This document shows, in pieces, positions 35,584 to 45,885 of a DNA stretch of 64,000 bases; position 1 is the stretch's first letter, and every line of letters begins with the position of its first letter. Below the pieces are notes generated by a model. That model did not search any database. It saw only the letters and a list, made by a program, of their open reading frames with translations, and was not told the origin of the DNA. The stretch spans positions 62,001 to 126,000 of the forward strand of contig JAHDYG010000001.1 in the NCBI GenBank assembly GCA_023383815.1, in the 5' to 3' direction. The position numbers were made by a program, and so were the translations under genes. Source of the stretch: Rhodocyclaceae bacterium. Its GTDB lineage: Bacteria > Pseudomonadota > Gammaproteobacteria > Burkholderiales > Rhodocyclaceae.

Positions 35584-36054
35584 TCACAGCGGAAGGGCCG
35601 TTTCGTTCTTGATCTCGCGCAGCGCAACGCTCGAATGCGTCACGTCGACTTCGGGAATCTTCAGCAGGAAGTTGTGCATGAAGGCCGACAGCGCCTCCAG
35701 GCTCGGCAGGTAGAGCTTGAGCAGGCAATCCGTCTCGCCGAGCAGCTCGTAGCACTCGACGACCTCCTCGCAGCCCTTCACGACCGCCTCGAAACGTTCG
35801 AGCACGTCGCTGCTGTGCTTCTTGAGCTTGACGCGCACCCACACGCAGGTCGTCAGACCCAGCTTGTTGCGGTCGAGCAGGGCCACGTAGCCGCGGATCA
35901 GCCCGGCCTCCTCCAGCTCACGCACCCGCCGCCAGCACGGCGAAGGCGACAGGCCGACCTTGTCGGCCAGGGCCTGGGTACTGAGGGTCGAATCCTTCTG
36001 AAGCGTTGCCAGGATCTGGCGCTGCGCCGGGTCGAGTTTCAGGACGTCCGCCAT
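35584..36054 (-). CDS. Lrp/AsnC family transcriptional regulator
   Basis: 156 residues. The helix-turn-helix is ILATLQKDSTLSTQALADKVGLSPSPCWRRVRELEEAGLI (about 14-52), followed by the RAM ligand domain (FEAVVKGCEEVVECYELLGETDCLLKLYLPSLEALSAFM). These regulators sense amino acids and often control nearby amino-acid catabolic genes. The iorAB-dehydrogenase operon just downstream is a likely target. The FKBP gene lies 8 bp upstream and is probably cotranscribed. Confidence 0.9.
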   Translation of the reverse strand: MADVLKLDPAQRQILATLQKDSTLSTQALADKVGLSPSPCWRRVRELEEAGLIRGYVALLDRNKLGLTTCVWVRVKLKKHSSDVLERFEAVVKGCEEVVECYELLGETDCLLKLYLPSLEALSAFMHNFLLKIPEVDVTHSSVALREIKNETALPL

Positions 36055-36062
36055 GTTCGCGC

Positions 36063-36407
36063 TCAGAGAACCTTGAGCAGCTCCACTTCGAACACGAGCG
36101 TCGCGTTGGGCGGAATCACGCCGCCCGCGCCGCGCGCCCCGTAACCGAGCGCCGGCGGAATCGTGAGCTTGCGCCGGCCGCCTTCACGCATGCCCTGCAC
36201 GCCCTGGTCCCAGCCGCGGATGACGTGGCCGGCGCCGAGCGGAAACTGGAACGGGTCGTTGCGATCCTTGCTCGAATCGAACTTGCGGCCATCGGTCAGC
36301 CAGCCTGTGTAATGTACGGACACCAGGCGTCCGGCTTCAGCCGTGGCACCGGCTCCCACTTCCAGATCCTCGACGACGAGCTCGTTCGATTCGGGGGTTT
36401 GCGACAT
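36063..36407 (-). CDS. FKBP-type peptidyl-prolyl isomerase
   Basis: 114 residues, a single FKBP domain without signal peptide. Landmarks are [63 protein letters not shown] and [29 protein letters not shown]. Active-site aromatic residues are present. It speeds proline isomerisation in the cytoplasm. It starts 137 bp after the msrA stop and precedes the Lrp gene. Confidence 0.93.
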   Translation of the reverse strand: MSQTPESNELVVEDLEVGAGATAEAGRLVSVHYTGWLTDGRKFDSSKDRNDPFQFPLGAGHVIRGWDQGVQGMREGGRRKLTIPPALGYGARGAGGVIPPNATLVFEVELLKVL

Positions 36408-36544
36408 CGGAATTCTCCATGAAGGTCAGACGGTGCGCCGCGATCGGCGCGCGGTGGCAATGGTACGGGAGCGCAGGGCAAATGTGTCATCGCGATACGC
36501 GAGGCAGCACGGCGGGCATCGCCGCACCGCGCTTTCTGAACCGG

Positions 36545-37114
36545 CTATCCGCCACCGGACTGCTTGCGCCGGCGCGCGAATTTCTCGCGGAACTTCGCGA
36601 TCTTGGGCGCGACGACATACTGGCAGTACGGCTGATCGGAGTTCCTCGCGAAATAGTCACGATGATCGTCTTCGGCGGGCCAGAACTCGCCGGCTCGCTC
36701 GACCTTCGTCACGATTGCCGACGGAAACACGCGCGCCTCGCCCATCTCCTCGATCAACGCCAGCGCATCGTGCAATTGCGCATCGCTGGTCGTGAAGATC
36801 GCCGACCGGTACTGCGTGCCGATGTCGTTGCCCTGGCGGTTGAGCGTCGTCGGGTCATGGATCACGAAGAAGATCTCGAGCAGATCGCGAAACCCGATGA
36901 GTGCCGGATCGAAGACGATCCGCACCGCTTCGGCGTGACCGGTCCCACCCTCGCACACGTCGCGGTAGGTCGGATGCTCGGTGCGACCGCCGATGTAGCC
37001 GGGCTCGACCGAATCGACGCCTTCGACATCCTTGAACACCGCTTCCAGGCACCAGAAGCATCCGCCCGCCAGGATGGCGATCCCGCGTTTGCCTTCAGTT
37101 GCTGCCGTCGTCAT
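36545..37114 (-). CDS. msrA: Peptide methionine sulfoxide reductase A
   Basis: 189 residues. The catalytic motif G-G-C-F-W-C (about 18-23) is followed by EAVFKDVEGVDSVEPGYIGG, YRDVCEGGTGHAEAVRI and NDIGTQYRSAIF, the canonical MsrA core. A further Cys near the C-terminus (QPYCQYV) could resolve the disulfide. It reduces methionine-S-sulfoxide with thioredoxin. The flanking genes suggest a general protein-quality group. Confidence 0.94.
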   Translation of the reverse strand: MTTAATEGKRGIAILAGGCFWCLEAVFKDVEGVDSVEPGYIGGRTEHPTYRDVCEGGTGHAEAVRIVFDPALIGFRDLLEIFFVIHDPTTLNRQGNDIGTQYRSAIFTTSDAQLHDALALIEEMGEARVFPSAIVTKVERAGEFWPAEDDHRDYFARNSDQPYCQYVVAPKIAKFREKFARRRKQSGGG

Positions 37115-37210
37115 TCAATGTTCCTCCTGGGGTTGTCCTGCCGGCGCGGCAAATGCGGCCGGTTCTGATTGGCTGACCATTCGACCGCTGGAAGTTCCCG
37201 GCATTCCGTC

Positions 37211-40200
37211 TCACCGGAACGATACCGTGTAAAAAACATCGGCCGCATTCTCGCTGCCTCCACGAACCACGAGCGAGACGCGACGGCTGAGTTGATAGCT
37301 CAGCTTGACGAGGCTCTGCGCCCCGCCCAGGCTCTGCTCGAAGGACAGGAACAGATCCGCCGACAGCCGCTTGCCCAGCGTCAGCACCTGGGCGCCCACC
37401 GAACCCTGATCCGCGCTCGAGCCGCCGCCGACGACGCGGCTTGTGGGCGCACGCGCAGTGCCGTCACTGCCCTGACCGATGCCGAACTCGTCGAAACCGA
37501 GGCTGCGCGAGAGCTGTTCGCTCATGCCGCCTCCCGCTCCGCTCCCGCCGAGCAGTGCCTGCGCCGCCGGCAGCAGGACGCCGAGATCGGCCCCCGATCC
37601 CGCCGAAGGCGCACGTCCGAGGACGATCCACGACAGCTTCTCGGGATCCGGTACGTTCGGCTCCGAAACCAGCCGGATCACCGGCCGGCGCACGCTGCCT
37701 TCGACCGCGATGCCCGCCTCGACCGGCAACCCCTTGCGCAACGCGATGACGTTCAACCCCGGATTGTCGACGATCCCCTGGAAGTTGATCAATCCGCGCT
37801 CGATCGTCAGGTTCTGGCCATAGCCGCGAAACGTCCCGCCTGCGGTCGCGATCGTGCCAACCGCCGACAGCGGCGCCCCATCGCGCAGCGCAAGCCGCAA
37901 TTCGCCGGTGAGACGGGTGTCGAGCCCGAGCGCGGACAGGTAGAGTGCATCGCCGAGCGAAACCCCCACGTCCGCCGTCACCTTCACCCCCCCAACCGGT
38001 TTCGCCTCCTGGCCGACGATCACGACGTCGTCGGACAGACTCGGCGGCGGCGTCTGGGCAAGTTCGACGTACCCGGCGTCGGCACGCAGGGCTGCCTTCA
38101 GGTCGAGGCTCGTCCAGGTGCTGCTGGCGGAACCTTCGCCGGAGACGAGCAACCAGCGGTCGGAACGCTGCAGGATCGGCAGCCGGTCGGCCGTGAACTG
38201 GAACGCTCCAAGCCCGCTGTCGAGCGCGATCTCGCCGCTCGCATCGAGTCGCCCAGGCGTCTGCACCAGGGTATCCACCGGCAAGCGCTCGTCACGCGGC
38301 CGGACGCGGTTGGGCGACTCGAAGCGCAGCGTCGTCAGGCGCAAGCGGTCGCGGTCGAACTCCGCGAGCAACTCCCCCCCTTCCAGTCGCAGCCCATGCT
38401 CGACCCATCCAATCGACAGATCCGAACCGCGGATCCTGCCGGCCGCCAGCGGATCGGCGGGTGTGCCGGACAGCGTGAACTCTGCCGCCAGCGCACCGCC
38501 CAGGACGATCTCATCCTGCACCATTCGTGACAACCAGCCGATCGATGGCATCTCGAAGCGCGCTGAACCGAGCAGCGCCGCATCCGGCGCCAGGCGCCAC
38601 CCTCCCTCCGGATCGGGCTCGGCCACCGCCGTGAGCGCGCCGGTCAGGCTCCCAAGCTCGGTTCCCCGCACGTCCCACGACAGGGCCAGCCGGTTGTCGA
38701 TCGCGTTCAGGCGCAGTTCGAGCGCCTCCAGTCCGGTCCGCGTCGTCAGATCCGCACCCAATCTCAGATCCCCCGATTCCCTGAAGATCCGCAGATCCCC
38801 GGCGACCGTCTGGCCGAGCCTGAAATCCCACTCGCCGCCGATCGTCAACGGGCCGCCTCCCCGACCGGAGCGGCGCGCCCGCCCGGGCTCGCCGATCTCG
38901 GCGAGCAGACCGCCGAAACGCCCGCGGCTGATCACCCGCCCGGGTGTCCACAGCGTTTCAGCGAGTTCGACCTGTCCGCGCTCGCCCGCATCCAGACGGA
39001 TCGCGTCCAGCACGATCCGGTCACGCGCGACGCTCAACGCGGCAGGCACTTTCAGGACGGCGCCGATGCGTCCCGTCACTTCGAGTGCCTTCAGCTGGCC
39101 GCGCCAGCGCGCCCCGTCCCCTGCCCCATGACCCGTCGACCCCTCCAGCAACGCGCCTTCGAGCACAAGGGACAGGTGGTCTTCGACAGGGGTCGAGGCC
39201 TCGATCTCGATCGTATGTGCGCTGCGCCGCCCGCTCACGACCACGGTCGCGGTGTCGACCTGCGGTTCGGCATCGGCAGGCCCGACCCCCGTGACGGCCA
39301 GTGCAAGCTCGATCGGACCCTCGAGCCCGGCGTCGAGACTGCCGGCTGCATTCAGGGCCCCGACCCGGATCCCGCCGGGCAATTCCAGCGCGTCGGCAAA
39401 GAGGTCGAATCGCCCCGTCGGTTGGGTCCGGGAGCCCCCGAGGCGTGCCGTCAGCCCGGCATGCCCCGACAGGCCATGACCGAGCGCTGCCAGCGCGGGC
39501 GCTTCGACGCGGACCTCGAGCACATCGGGCACACGCCCCCATCCCCCCTTCGCCTCGATGCGGTTGCCGGCCAGTTCAAGGACCAGATCCGCGACGGCGA
39601 GCCGTTCGCCTTCGATCGCGATACGCCCGCGACCGCCAAGCGAGTGCCCCTCCAGGCGGCTGTTCCCGAAGCGCCAACCGAGCGTCAGCGTGGGCAGGTC
39701 GCCCAGCAGGCCTTCGGCATCGAAATCGAAGTTCAGATCGGCCGCAGGCGCGGCTGCGATGAACGCGGCGGGGTCGAATGCAACGACCGCTCCACGCGCC
39801 TCGAAGCGAGGTGCTGGATCATCGGCCTGCGCAACCGTGATTCCCACCTGCGCATCGATGCGGGCCTTGCCTGCCTGCAGGGCGAGCCGGCCGCGCTGCC
39901 CGGATCCGTCGCCTTCGGCATCGATCCGTCCCGACACCTGCAACCCCGGAAGGCGCGCATCGATCTCCTGCGTGCGCAGCCCGGTCCAGGCGAGCGCCGC
40001 CTGCAGCCGACCCAGGGCGCCAGCTTCGGTCGATCGCTGCCAGTCGAGCGTACCGCCGAGCGCCCCCCCACCTTGCAGCGCTACCGCGAGATCACGCACG
40101 CCCACGGCGTGCGGTGTGCCGCGCAGTCGCCCGGACAGCTCCAGCACCGGGAGTTCGTTCCGGTCGAGGGTGCCCGGACGCAGATTTCGAACCTCGAACG

Positions 40201-41158
40201 GACCTTCGAACCGCCATTCCGTTGTCGACCCAACCTCCAGTTCGGCGCTCACCTCGAGCTCGGCGTGCGGAGCACGCGGGTCGAACTGCGACGGATCGAG
40301 CCCGCCCGCCTTCAACTGCAGCCAACGCAGGGGCACCGGTTGGAGCGGAGCAAGATGCGCCCGGGCCTCGCCCGTGAGCGCGTCCAGGCTCCCGGTGACG
40401 GTCAACTCGGACGTGCCTGCGGTTCCTGCAAGGCTGAACGTCGCGTCGTAGTCTCGATCCTCGAACCCGCCCTTCAGCGAGCCGGACAGGCGCACGGGCG
40501 CCTCCGTCCCGCCCGTTCCGAGCGCACCTTCCAGCGCCAGCCGGCCGAAGGGCAGTTGCGCCGACAGGCGCTCCAGGCGAATGCGCTCCCGATCGCCGTC
40601 GATGCTTGCCGCAAGTTCGTCGAACGCGAACACCGCCTCACCCGGCGCCTGCGGATCGTCCTGCCAGGGGTGGAGCACGAACCGTCCGAGGACAAGTTCG
40701 CGAATGAGCACCGGAAGCGGCAGCTCCAGCGCGGGAACGGTCGGTGCGGCAGCCGGCCCCGGATCCGAAGCGGGGACCGACAGCGCAACCTCGCCGAGCA
40801 CGACGCGCTCGATCGCAATCCGCGGCTCGAGCAGCGCCGCGGGCCGCCAGTCGACATCGAGCACATCGATCTGCAAGCGCAGGCGGTCGGTCTCGATCCG
40901 CAATGCCGGAATCCGGAACGCCCCAGCCAGCCTCCCGCCCGGCGCACCGGCCGACACCTGGCCGTTCGTGCTCCACGCGAGCAGCGAAAGCCCAGCGCGC
41001 AGGCCTGACTCGGTCAGCAATAACCAGCCAGCGAGCGCCAGCGACACCGACAGCAGCCCAGCAACGAGCAACGCAAGCCAGCGAAAGACCCGGCGCGCGC
41101 GCCCGGCGAGCCGGCCCGGCAAAGCGGCGGTGTCTGCGGGGCGCCCGTCGGCTCGCAT
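37211..41158 (-). CDS. tamB: Translocation and assembly module protein TamB
   Basis: 1315 residues from ATG 41158. A signal-anchor helix (FRWLALLVAGLLSVSLALAGWLLL) is followed by a very long beta-rich repeat region and the C-terminal DUF490/TamB domain (LSWIVLGRAPSAGSGADLGVLL, GGMSEQLSRSLGFDEFGIGQ, ending FYTVSFR). TamB spans the periplasm and works with an outer-membrane TamA in outer-membrane protein or lipid transport. No tamA is visible in the window. Its start lies 5 bp after the trpC stop, so it is the last gene of the trp operon here. Confidence 0.88.
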   Translation of the reverse strand: MRADGRPADTAALPGRLAGRARRVFRWLALLVAGLLSVSLALAGWLLLTESGLRAGLSLLAWSTNGQVSAGAPGGRLAGAFRIPALRIETDRLRLQIDVLDVDWRPAALLEPRIAIERVVLGEVALSVPASDPGPAAAPTVPALELPLPVLIRELVLGRFVLHPWQDDPQAPGEAVFAFDELAASIDGDRERIRLERLSAQLPFGRLALEGALGTGGTEAPVRLSGSLKGGFEDRDYDATFSLAGTAGTSELTVTGSLDALTGEARAHLAPLQPVPLRWLQLKAGGLDPSQFDPRAPHAELEVSAELEVGSTTEWRFEGPFEVRNLRPGTLDRNELPVLELSGRLRGTPHAVGVRDLAVALQGGGALGGTLDWQRSTEAGALGRLQAALAWTGLRTQEIDARLPGLQVSGRIDAEGDGSGQRGRLALQAGKARIDAQVGITVAQADDPAPRFEARGAVVAFDPAAFIAAAPAADLNFDFDAEGLLGDLPTLTLGWRFGNSRLEGHSLGGRGRIAIEGERLAVADLVLELAGNRIEAKGGWGRVPDVLEVRVEAPALAALGHGLSGHAGLTARLGGSRTQPTGRFDLFADALELPGGIRVGALNAAGSLDAGLEGPIELALAVTGVGPADAEPQVDTATVVVSGRRSAHTIEIEASTPVEDHLSLVLEGALLEGSTGHGAGDGARWRGQLKALEVTGRIGAVLKVPAALSVARDRIVLDAIRLDAGERGQVELAETLWTPGRVISRGRFGGLLAEIGEPGRARRSGRGGGPLTIGGEWDFRLGQTVAGDLRIFRESGDLRLGADLTTRTGLEALELRLNAIDNRLALSWDVRGTELGSLTGALTAVAEPDPEGGWRLAPDAALLGSARFEMPSIGWLSRMVQDEIVLGGALAAEFTLSGTPADPLAAGRIRGSDLSIGWVEHGLRLEGGELLAEFDRDRLRLTTLRFESPNRVRPRDERLPVDTLVQTPGRLDASGEIALDSGLGAFQFTADRLPILQRSDRWLLVSGEGSASSTWTSLDLKAALRADAGYVELAQTPPPSLSDDVVIVGQEAKPVGGVKVTADVGVSLGDALYLSALGLDTRLTGELRLALRDGAPLSAVGTIATAGGTFRGYGQNLTIERGLINFQGIVDNPGLNVIALRKGLPVEAGIAVEGSVRRPVIRLVSEPNVPDPEKLSWIVLGRAPSAGSGADLGVLLPAAQALLGGSGAGGGMSEQLSRSLGFDEFGIGQGSDGTARAPTSRVVGGGSSADQGSVGAQVLTLGKRLSADLFLSFEQSLGGAQSLVKLSYQLSRRVSLVVRGGSENAADVFYTVSFR

Positions 41159-41163
41159 CGGCG

Positions 41164-41952
41164 CTACCCGAACAGGGCGCGCAGGCACTCTCCCGGATCG
41201 TCCGCGCGCATGAAGGCCTCACCGACGAGAAAGGCATGGATCCCGTGGCCGCGCATCCGCGCCACGTCCGCCTGCGCAAGAATGCCTGACTCGGTGACGA
41301 CGATCCGCCCGGCGGGCACCCGCTCATGCAGATCCAGCGTCGTCTGCAGGCTGACCTCGAAGCTTCTCAGGTTGCGGTTGTTGACGCCGATCAGCGGAGT
41401 CCCGAGCTTGAGCGCCTGTTCCAGTTCCCCGGCGTCGTGCACTTCCACCAGCACCGCCATCCCCAGTTCGTCGGCGACCGCCTCCATCTCCTGCATCTGT
41501 GCGAGTTCGAGTGCGGCTGCGATCAGCAGGATCGCATCGGCCCCGATCGCCCGGGCTTCGAACACCTGCCACGGATCGATCAGGAAGTCCTTGCGCAGCA
41601 CCGGCAGCGCACAAGCCGCGCGCGCCTGCTGCAGATACGCCGAGTCGCCCTGGAAGAACTCGCGGTCGGTCAGCACCGAAAGGCAGGCCGCCCCCCCGCG
41701 CTCATACGAGGCGGCAATGAGTCCAGGGTGGAAATCGGGCCGGATCACGCCTTTCGACGGACTTGCCTTCTTGATCTCGGCGATCACCGCGGGCTGCCCG
41801 GCGGCGATCCGGGTGCGGATCGCGGCGACGAAATCGCGCGCGGGCGGCTCGGCCTTCGCCGCGGCCTGCACCGCAGCCAGCGGCATCCGTGCGCTGCGCT
41901 GCGCCAGCTCTTCGCGCTTGGCGGCGAGAATCCGGTTCAGGATGTCGCTCAT
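41164..41952 (-). CDS. trpC: Indole-3-glycerol-phosphate synthase
   Basis: 262 residues with the TIM-barrel motifs [74 protein letters not shown] and VTESGIL. It closes the indole ring from CdRP in tryptophan synthesis. It starts 9 bp after trpD. The catalytic Lys and Glu are in the expected places. Confidence 0.96.
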   Translation of the reverse strand: MSDILNRILAAKREELAQRSARMPLAAVQAAAKAEPPARDFVAAIRTRIAAGQPAVIAEIKKASPSKGVIRPDFHPGLIAASYERGGAACLSVLTDREFFQGDSAYLQQARAACALPVLRKDFLIDPWQVFEARAIGADAILLIAAALELAQMQEMEAVADELGMAVLVEVHDAGELEQALKLGTPLIGVNNRNLRSFEVSLQTTLDLHERVPAGRIVVTESGILAQADVARMRGHGIHAFLVGEAFMRADDPGECLRALFG

Positions 41953-41961
41953 GATGCGCGC

Positions 41962-42993
41962 TCAGCCAAACCTGCGGGTATAGCCGACGAATTCGTCGAG
42001 CTTTGCGCGGGCCGCACCGCTGACCACCAGCTCGCGCGCGCGCCGGATGCCCGCACCGATCGAATCCACGAGGTTTGCCGTGTAGAGCGCGACCCCGGCA
42101 TTCAGGACGACGATCTCGCAGGCGGGGCCTGGCTTGTTCTCGAGTGCGCCAAGCAGGGTCTGCATCGATTCCTCCACGTTCTCGACGCGCAGGTTGCGGC
42201 TGCCGGCCATCGCCAGGTCGAAGTCCTCGGGATGGATTTCGTATTCGAGAACCTCGCCATCCTTCAGCTCCCCGACCATCGTCGCCGAGCCCAGGCTCAC
42301 CTCGTCCATGCCGTCCAGTCCGTACACGACCAGCACGTGATTGGCGCCCAGACGCTGCATCACGCGCGCCTGGATACCCACCAGATCGGGATGGAACACG
42401 CCCATCAGCGTGTTCGGCGCACCGGCCGGATTGGTGAGCGGGCCGAGGATGTTGAAGATCGTGCGCACGCCCATTTCACGCCGCACCGGCGCGACATTCT
42501 TCATCGCGCTGTGGTGGTTGGGTGCGAACATGAACCCCACCCCGGTCGCCGCGATGCATTCGGCGACCTGCTCCGGCGACAGGGCGAGATTGACACCGAG
42601 TGCTTCGAGCACATCGGCGCTGCCGCTCTTCGAGGAGACGCTGCGGTTGCCGTGCTTGGCGACCCGCGCGCCGGCAGCTGCGGCAACGAACATCGTCGCG
42701 GTCGAGATGTTGAAGGTATGCGCGCCATCTCCCCCCGTCCCGACGATATCGACGAAATGTTCATGTGGAGGCGGGACGACGACCTTTGCGGAGAGCTCAC
42801 GCATCACGGTCGCGGCGGCCGAGATCTCGCCGATGGTTTCCTTCTTCACGCGCAGGCCGGTCAGGATCGCAGCGGTCATCACCGGCGACAGTTCACCCGC
42901 CATGATCTTTCGCATCAGCGAGAGCATTTCGTCATAGAAGATCTCACGGTGCTCGATCGTCCGTTGCAGGGCTTCCTGTGCAGTGATGGTCAT
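41962..42993 (-). CDS. trpD: Anthranilate phosphoribosyltransferase
   Basis: 343 residues from ATG 42993, with a possible ATG six codons upstream. The phosphoribosyl-diphosphate loop [53 protein letters not shown] is intact, and [12 protein letters not shown] and [16 protein letters not shown] follow. It joins anthranilate to PRPP. It lies 106 bp after the trpG stop and directly before trpC. No lesion is seen. Confidence 0.96.
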   Translation of the reverse strand: MTITAQEALQRTIEHREIFYDEMLSLMRKIMAGELSPVMTAAILTGLRVKKETIGEISAAATVMRELSAKVVVPPPHEHFVDIVGTGGDGAHTFNISTATMFVAAAAGARVAKHGNRSVSSKSGSADVLEALGVNLALSPEQVAECIAATGVGFMFAPNHHSAMKNVAPVRREMGVRTIFNILGPLTNPAGAPNTLMGVFHPDLVGIQARVMQRLGANHVLVVYGLDGMDEVSLGSATMVGELKDGEVLEYEIHPEDFDLAMAGSRNLRVENVEESMQTLLGALENKPGPACEIVVLNAGVALYTANLVDSIGAGIRRARELVVSGAARAKLDEFVGYTRRFG

Positions 42994-43099
42994 GATTTCC
43001 GATCCGTTCAAAGAAGAAAATGGAAGGCATCGCGACTGAGCGCGCCGTCATCCGGAACGTGGCCCGGTCCGGCGCGATCCGCCAGGCCGGGTCCGCTGC

Positions 43100-43666
43100 T
43101 CACCCGGGCTGCAGGAAGTTTCTCAGCAGCGCATGGCCGTGTTCGGTCAGGATCGATTCCGGATGGAACTGCACGCCTTCGACCGCCAGCGAGCGGTGGC
43201 GCACGCCCATGATCTCGCCATCGTCGGTCCAGGCGGTGATCTCGAGACATTCCGGCAAGGAATCACGTTCAATCGCCAGCGAGTGATAGCGGGTGCACAC
43301 GAGCGGGTCGGGCAATCCACGGAACACACCGCTTCCGAGGTGGTGCACCGGAGAAGTCTTGCCGTGCATCAGACGCTTCGCATGGACGATCCGCCCTCCG
43401 AACGCGACACCGATGCTCTGGTGACCCAGGCACACGCCCAGGACCGGAATCCGCCCTGCAAACTCGCGGATTGCAGCCACCGAGACGCCCGCCTCGGCCG
43501 GGGTGCACGGCCCCGGCGAAATCACGAGCTGCTCGGGGTTCAACGCCCCGATCTGTTCGAGGGTGATCTCGTCATTGCGCACCACCTTGACCTTTGCCCC
43601 AAGCTCACCGAAATACTGCACGAGGTTGTAGGTGAAGCTGTCGTAGTTGTCTATCATCAGCAGCAT
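43100..43666 (-). CDS. trpG: Anthranilate synthase glutamine amidotransferase subunit
   Basis: 188 residues from ATG 43666 ([19 protein letters not shown]). The class I amidotransferase triad is visible: Cys in [12 protein letters not shown], and His and Glu in [12 protein letters not shown]. It supplies ammonia to TrpE, and in some bacteria to aminodeoxychorismate synthase as well. Its start is 2 bp after the stop of the BKACE family gene, so it is translated from a message that also carries two genes foreign to the pathway. Confidence 0.95.
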   Translation of the reverse strand: MLLMIDNYDSFTYNLVQYFGELGAKVKVVRNDEITLEQIGALNPEQLVISPGPCTPAEAGVSVAAIREFAGRIPVLGVCLGHQSIGVAFGGRIVHAKRLMHGKTSPVHHLGSGVFRGLPDPLVCTRYHSLAIERDSLPECLEITAWTDDGEIMGVRHRSLAVEGVQFHPESILTEHGHALLRNFLQPG

Positions 43667-43668
43667 GT

Positions 43669-44520
43669 TCAGCCCTTTTCTTGCGCCGCCGGTCGCAGTC
43701 CAAGCATGTGGCGCGCCTCGTCGGGCGTTGCCAGCGCAAGCGCGAACTGCCGCAGGATTCCTGCGAGTCGTGCGACCTGTTCGGCGTTGTCGGTCAGTGG
43801 CGAACCATCGGCCGCCACCAGATTGTTCTCGAATCCGACCCGGCAGTGCCCGCCAAGCAGCGCCGCATGGACCACGCAGGCGAGTTCGGGCGCTCCGAAT
43901 GCGCACAGCCCCCAGCGCCACTCGCGCGGGATCTTCGGAAGGAAGCCCAGAAGGTCGGCCGGGCGGCTGATCGTTCCGGCGTAGCGACCGAGCACGATCA
44001 GGATGAACGGCCTGGCCTGCGGAACCCAGCCCTCTTCCCACCAATGACGCAGAACGTCGACCTGCTCCGGGGAGTAGACGATGTACTGAGGCACCGTTCC
44101 AGCCTCATCGACTTCGGAGAGAAAATCCCGCACTTCTGCCTGCCGGGTCGCATCGTCCGGATCGAGCAGTTCCTGCAGGTTGAAGGTGAGCATCTCGGGC
44201 TCGAGCCCACGCGCCACCGCCATCATGTCCCGCGGCTGGAATACGCCACAGCGCTCGGTGGTCGGCTGGATCACGATGTCGGTGCGCTCGCGCACCGCGG
44301 CGATCGCCTCCCGGTAGCGGCCGACGTCCAGGCTGTGGCGACCGTCGGCGCCGCGCACGTGCAGATGCAGGATCGAAGCGCCCGCGGTGCGGCAGGCCAG
44401 CGCCTCGGCCGCAATCTCGTCGGGGCCGAGCGGAATTGCCTGATGATCACTCTTGCCGCGTCGCGCGCCGTTCGGTGCGACGGTGATCGAGACCGGATGG
44501 ATTTCGCTCGGATCGATCAC
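43669..44520 (-). CDS. BKACE (beta-keto acid cleavage enzyme, DUF849) family protein
   Basis: 283 residues from GTG 44520, which overlaps the aminotransferase stop (GTGA). Metal-binding H-x-H is in [18 protein letters not shown] and TIM-barrel strands follow ([39 protein letters not shown]). Members use acetyl-CoA and a beta-keto acid to give acetoacetate and a new acyl-CoA, as for 3-keto-5-aminohexanoate. The usual D after HVR is G here and the TTGG loop is TTERCG, so the substrate pocket differs from characterised members. With the aminotransferase next to it, a pathway turning a beta-amino acid into an acyl-CoA is plausible but unproven. Confidence 0.78.
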   Translation of the reverse strand: MIDPSEIHPVSITVAPNGARRGKSDHQAIPLGPDEIAAEALACRTAGASILHLHVRGADGRHSLDVGRYREAIAAVRERTDIVIQPTTERCGVFQPRDMMAVARGLEPEMLTFNLQELLDPDDATRQAEVRDFLSEVDEAGTVPQYIVYSPEQVDVLRHWWEEGWVPQARPFILIVLGRYAGTISRPADLLGFLPKIPREWRWGLCAFGAPELACVVHAALLGGHCRVGFENNLVAADGSPLTDNAEQVARLAGILRQFALALATPDEARHMLGLRPAAQEKG

Positions 44521-45875
44521 GGCGCAGCCTTCGGTCGCACGCTCTCGACGGCAGCATCGATCGATCTGACCAGCAGCTCCACGAGCCGCCCGATCTGCGC
44601 CCTGGTGATGACGAAGGGTGGTGCGATGAGGGTATGGTCGCCGCGCCGCCCATCGATCGTCCCCCCCATCGGATAGATGATGAGGCCGTTGCGGAAGGCA
44701 AGGTCGCGCAGCACCCTGTGAAAGGCCAGCTCCGGCTCGAACGGGGCCTTGCTCGCCCGGTCGGCGACGAACTCGATGCCGACGAACAGGCCCCGTCCAC
44801 GGATATCCCCCACATGCGGATGGTCGTGCAGCGCCTTCTTCAGGCGCGTGAGCAACTCTTCACCCAGGACCCGGCTGCGCTCGACGAGCTTGTGCTTGTC
44901 CATGAACCGGATGACCGCAGCACCCGCCGCGGTCGCGAGCGGATGCCCCATGTACGTATGTCCGTGCTGGAAGATATGACGGCGGTTGTGGAAGGTGTCG
45001 ACGATCCGGTCATGCACGAGCGTGGCGCCAATCGGCACATAGCCCGCCGCGAGCCCCTTGGCGAGGCACAGCATGTCCGGCACGACACCGAACTGGCGGA
45101 TCGCGAACCATGAGCCACAACGGCCCAGGCCGGTCATGACCTCGTCGGCGATGAACAGCACGTCGTACTTGTCGCAGATCTCGCGAATGCGGTGGAAATA
45201 GTTCTCGTGCGGCACCAGTGCACCCGCCGTGGCACCGACGATCGGCTCGGCGATGAATGCCGCGACCTTCTCCGGACCGGCTTCGAGAATCGCGCGCTCC
45301 AGGTCGTCGGCGCATTCGATCGAACAGTGCGCGGGGTCCTTGTCGAACGGACAGCGGTAGCACGAACAGGGCACCACGCGCGGTGCCTTGAACAGCATCG
45401 GCTCGTAGATCGCACGGCGCCAGCGGTTGCCGCCAGCCGCCAGGGCCCCGAGCGTGTTGCCGTGATAGCTTTGCTCACGCCCGATCACCATCCACTTGTC
45501 GGGCCGGCCCATCTGCACCCAGTAGGCCCGCGCAAGTTTCATTGCCGATTCGACCGCTTCCGAGCCTCCCGAAACGAAGTAGGCGTGATTGAGCCCACCC
45601 GGCGAGCGATCCGTGATGAGCTTTGCAAGCTCTTCCTGCGACGGGTTCGTGAACTGGCTCGTGTGGGCGAACTCGACGCTGTCGAGCTGCGCCTTCATCG
45701 CCTCGACGACCTCCGGCACCGAGTGGCCAAGTGCGGAGACCACGGCCCCTCCGCAGGCGTCGATATAGCGCTTGCCCTTTTCATCGAAGAGGTAGATTCC
45801 CTCTCCGCGCGATACGGTCGGATAGCTGCTGAACGGATTGCGGTAGAAAACGTTGGTGTCGTCGTTCGCGATCAT
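44517..45875 (-). CDS. Class III pyridoxal-phosphate aminotransferase
   Basis: 452 residues from ATG 45875 with GAGGAG before it; a longer frame upstream has no support. The fold is clear: GGAVVSALGHSVPEV, VSGGSEAVESAMKLAR, QSYHGNTLG, then the cofactor segment IADEVMTGLGRCGSW and a conserved Lys in LAKGLAAGYVPIGA. A cysteine-rich insert (PCSCYRCPFDKDPAHC) recalls the YodT-like subgroup linked to lysine or beta-amino-acid catabolism. It lies between trpE (10 bp upstream) and the BKACE gene (overlapping) in the trp operon. The amino donor is unknown. Confidence 0.88.
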   Translation of the reverse strand: MIANDDTNVFYRNPFSSYPTVSRGEGIYLFDEKGKRYIDACGGAVVSALGHSVPEVVEAMKAQLDSVEFAHTSQFTNPSQEELAKLITDRSPGGLNHAYFVSGGSEAVESAMKLARAYWVQMGRPDKWMVIGREQSYHGNTLGALAAGGNRWRRAIYEPMLFKAPRVVPCSCYRCPFDKDPAHCSIECADDLERAILEAGPEKVAAFIAEPIVGATAGALVPHENYFHRIREICDKYDVLFIADEVMTGLGRCGSWFAIRQFGVVPDMLCLAKGLAAGYVPIGATLVHDRIVDTFHNRRHIFQHGHTYMGHPLATAAGAAVIRFMDKHKLVERSRVLGEELLTRLKKALHDHPHVGDIRGRGLFVGIEFVADRASKAPFEPELAFHRVLRDLAFRNGLIIYPMGGTIDGRRGDHTLIAPPFVITRAQIGRLVELLVRSIDAAVESVRPKAAP

Positions 45876-45885
45876 TCGGATCTCC

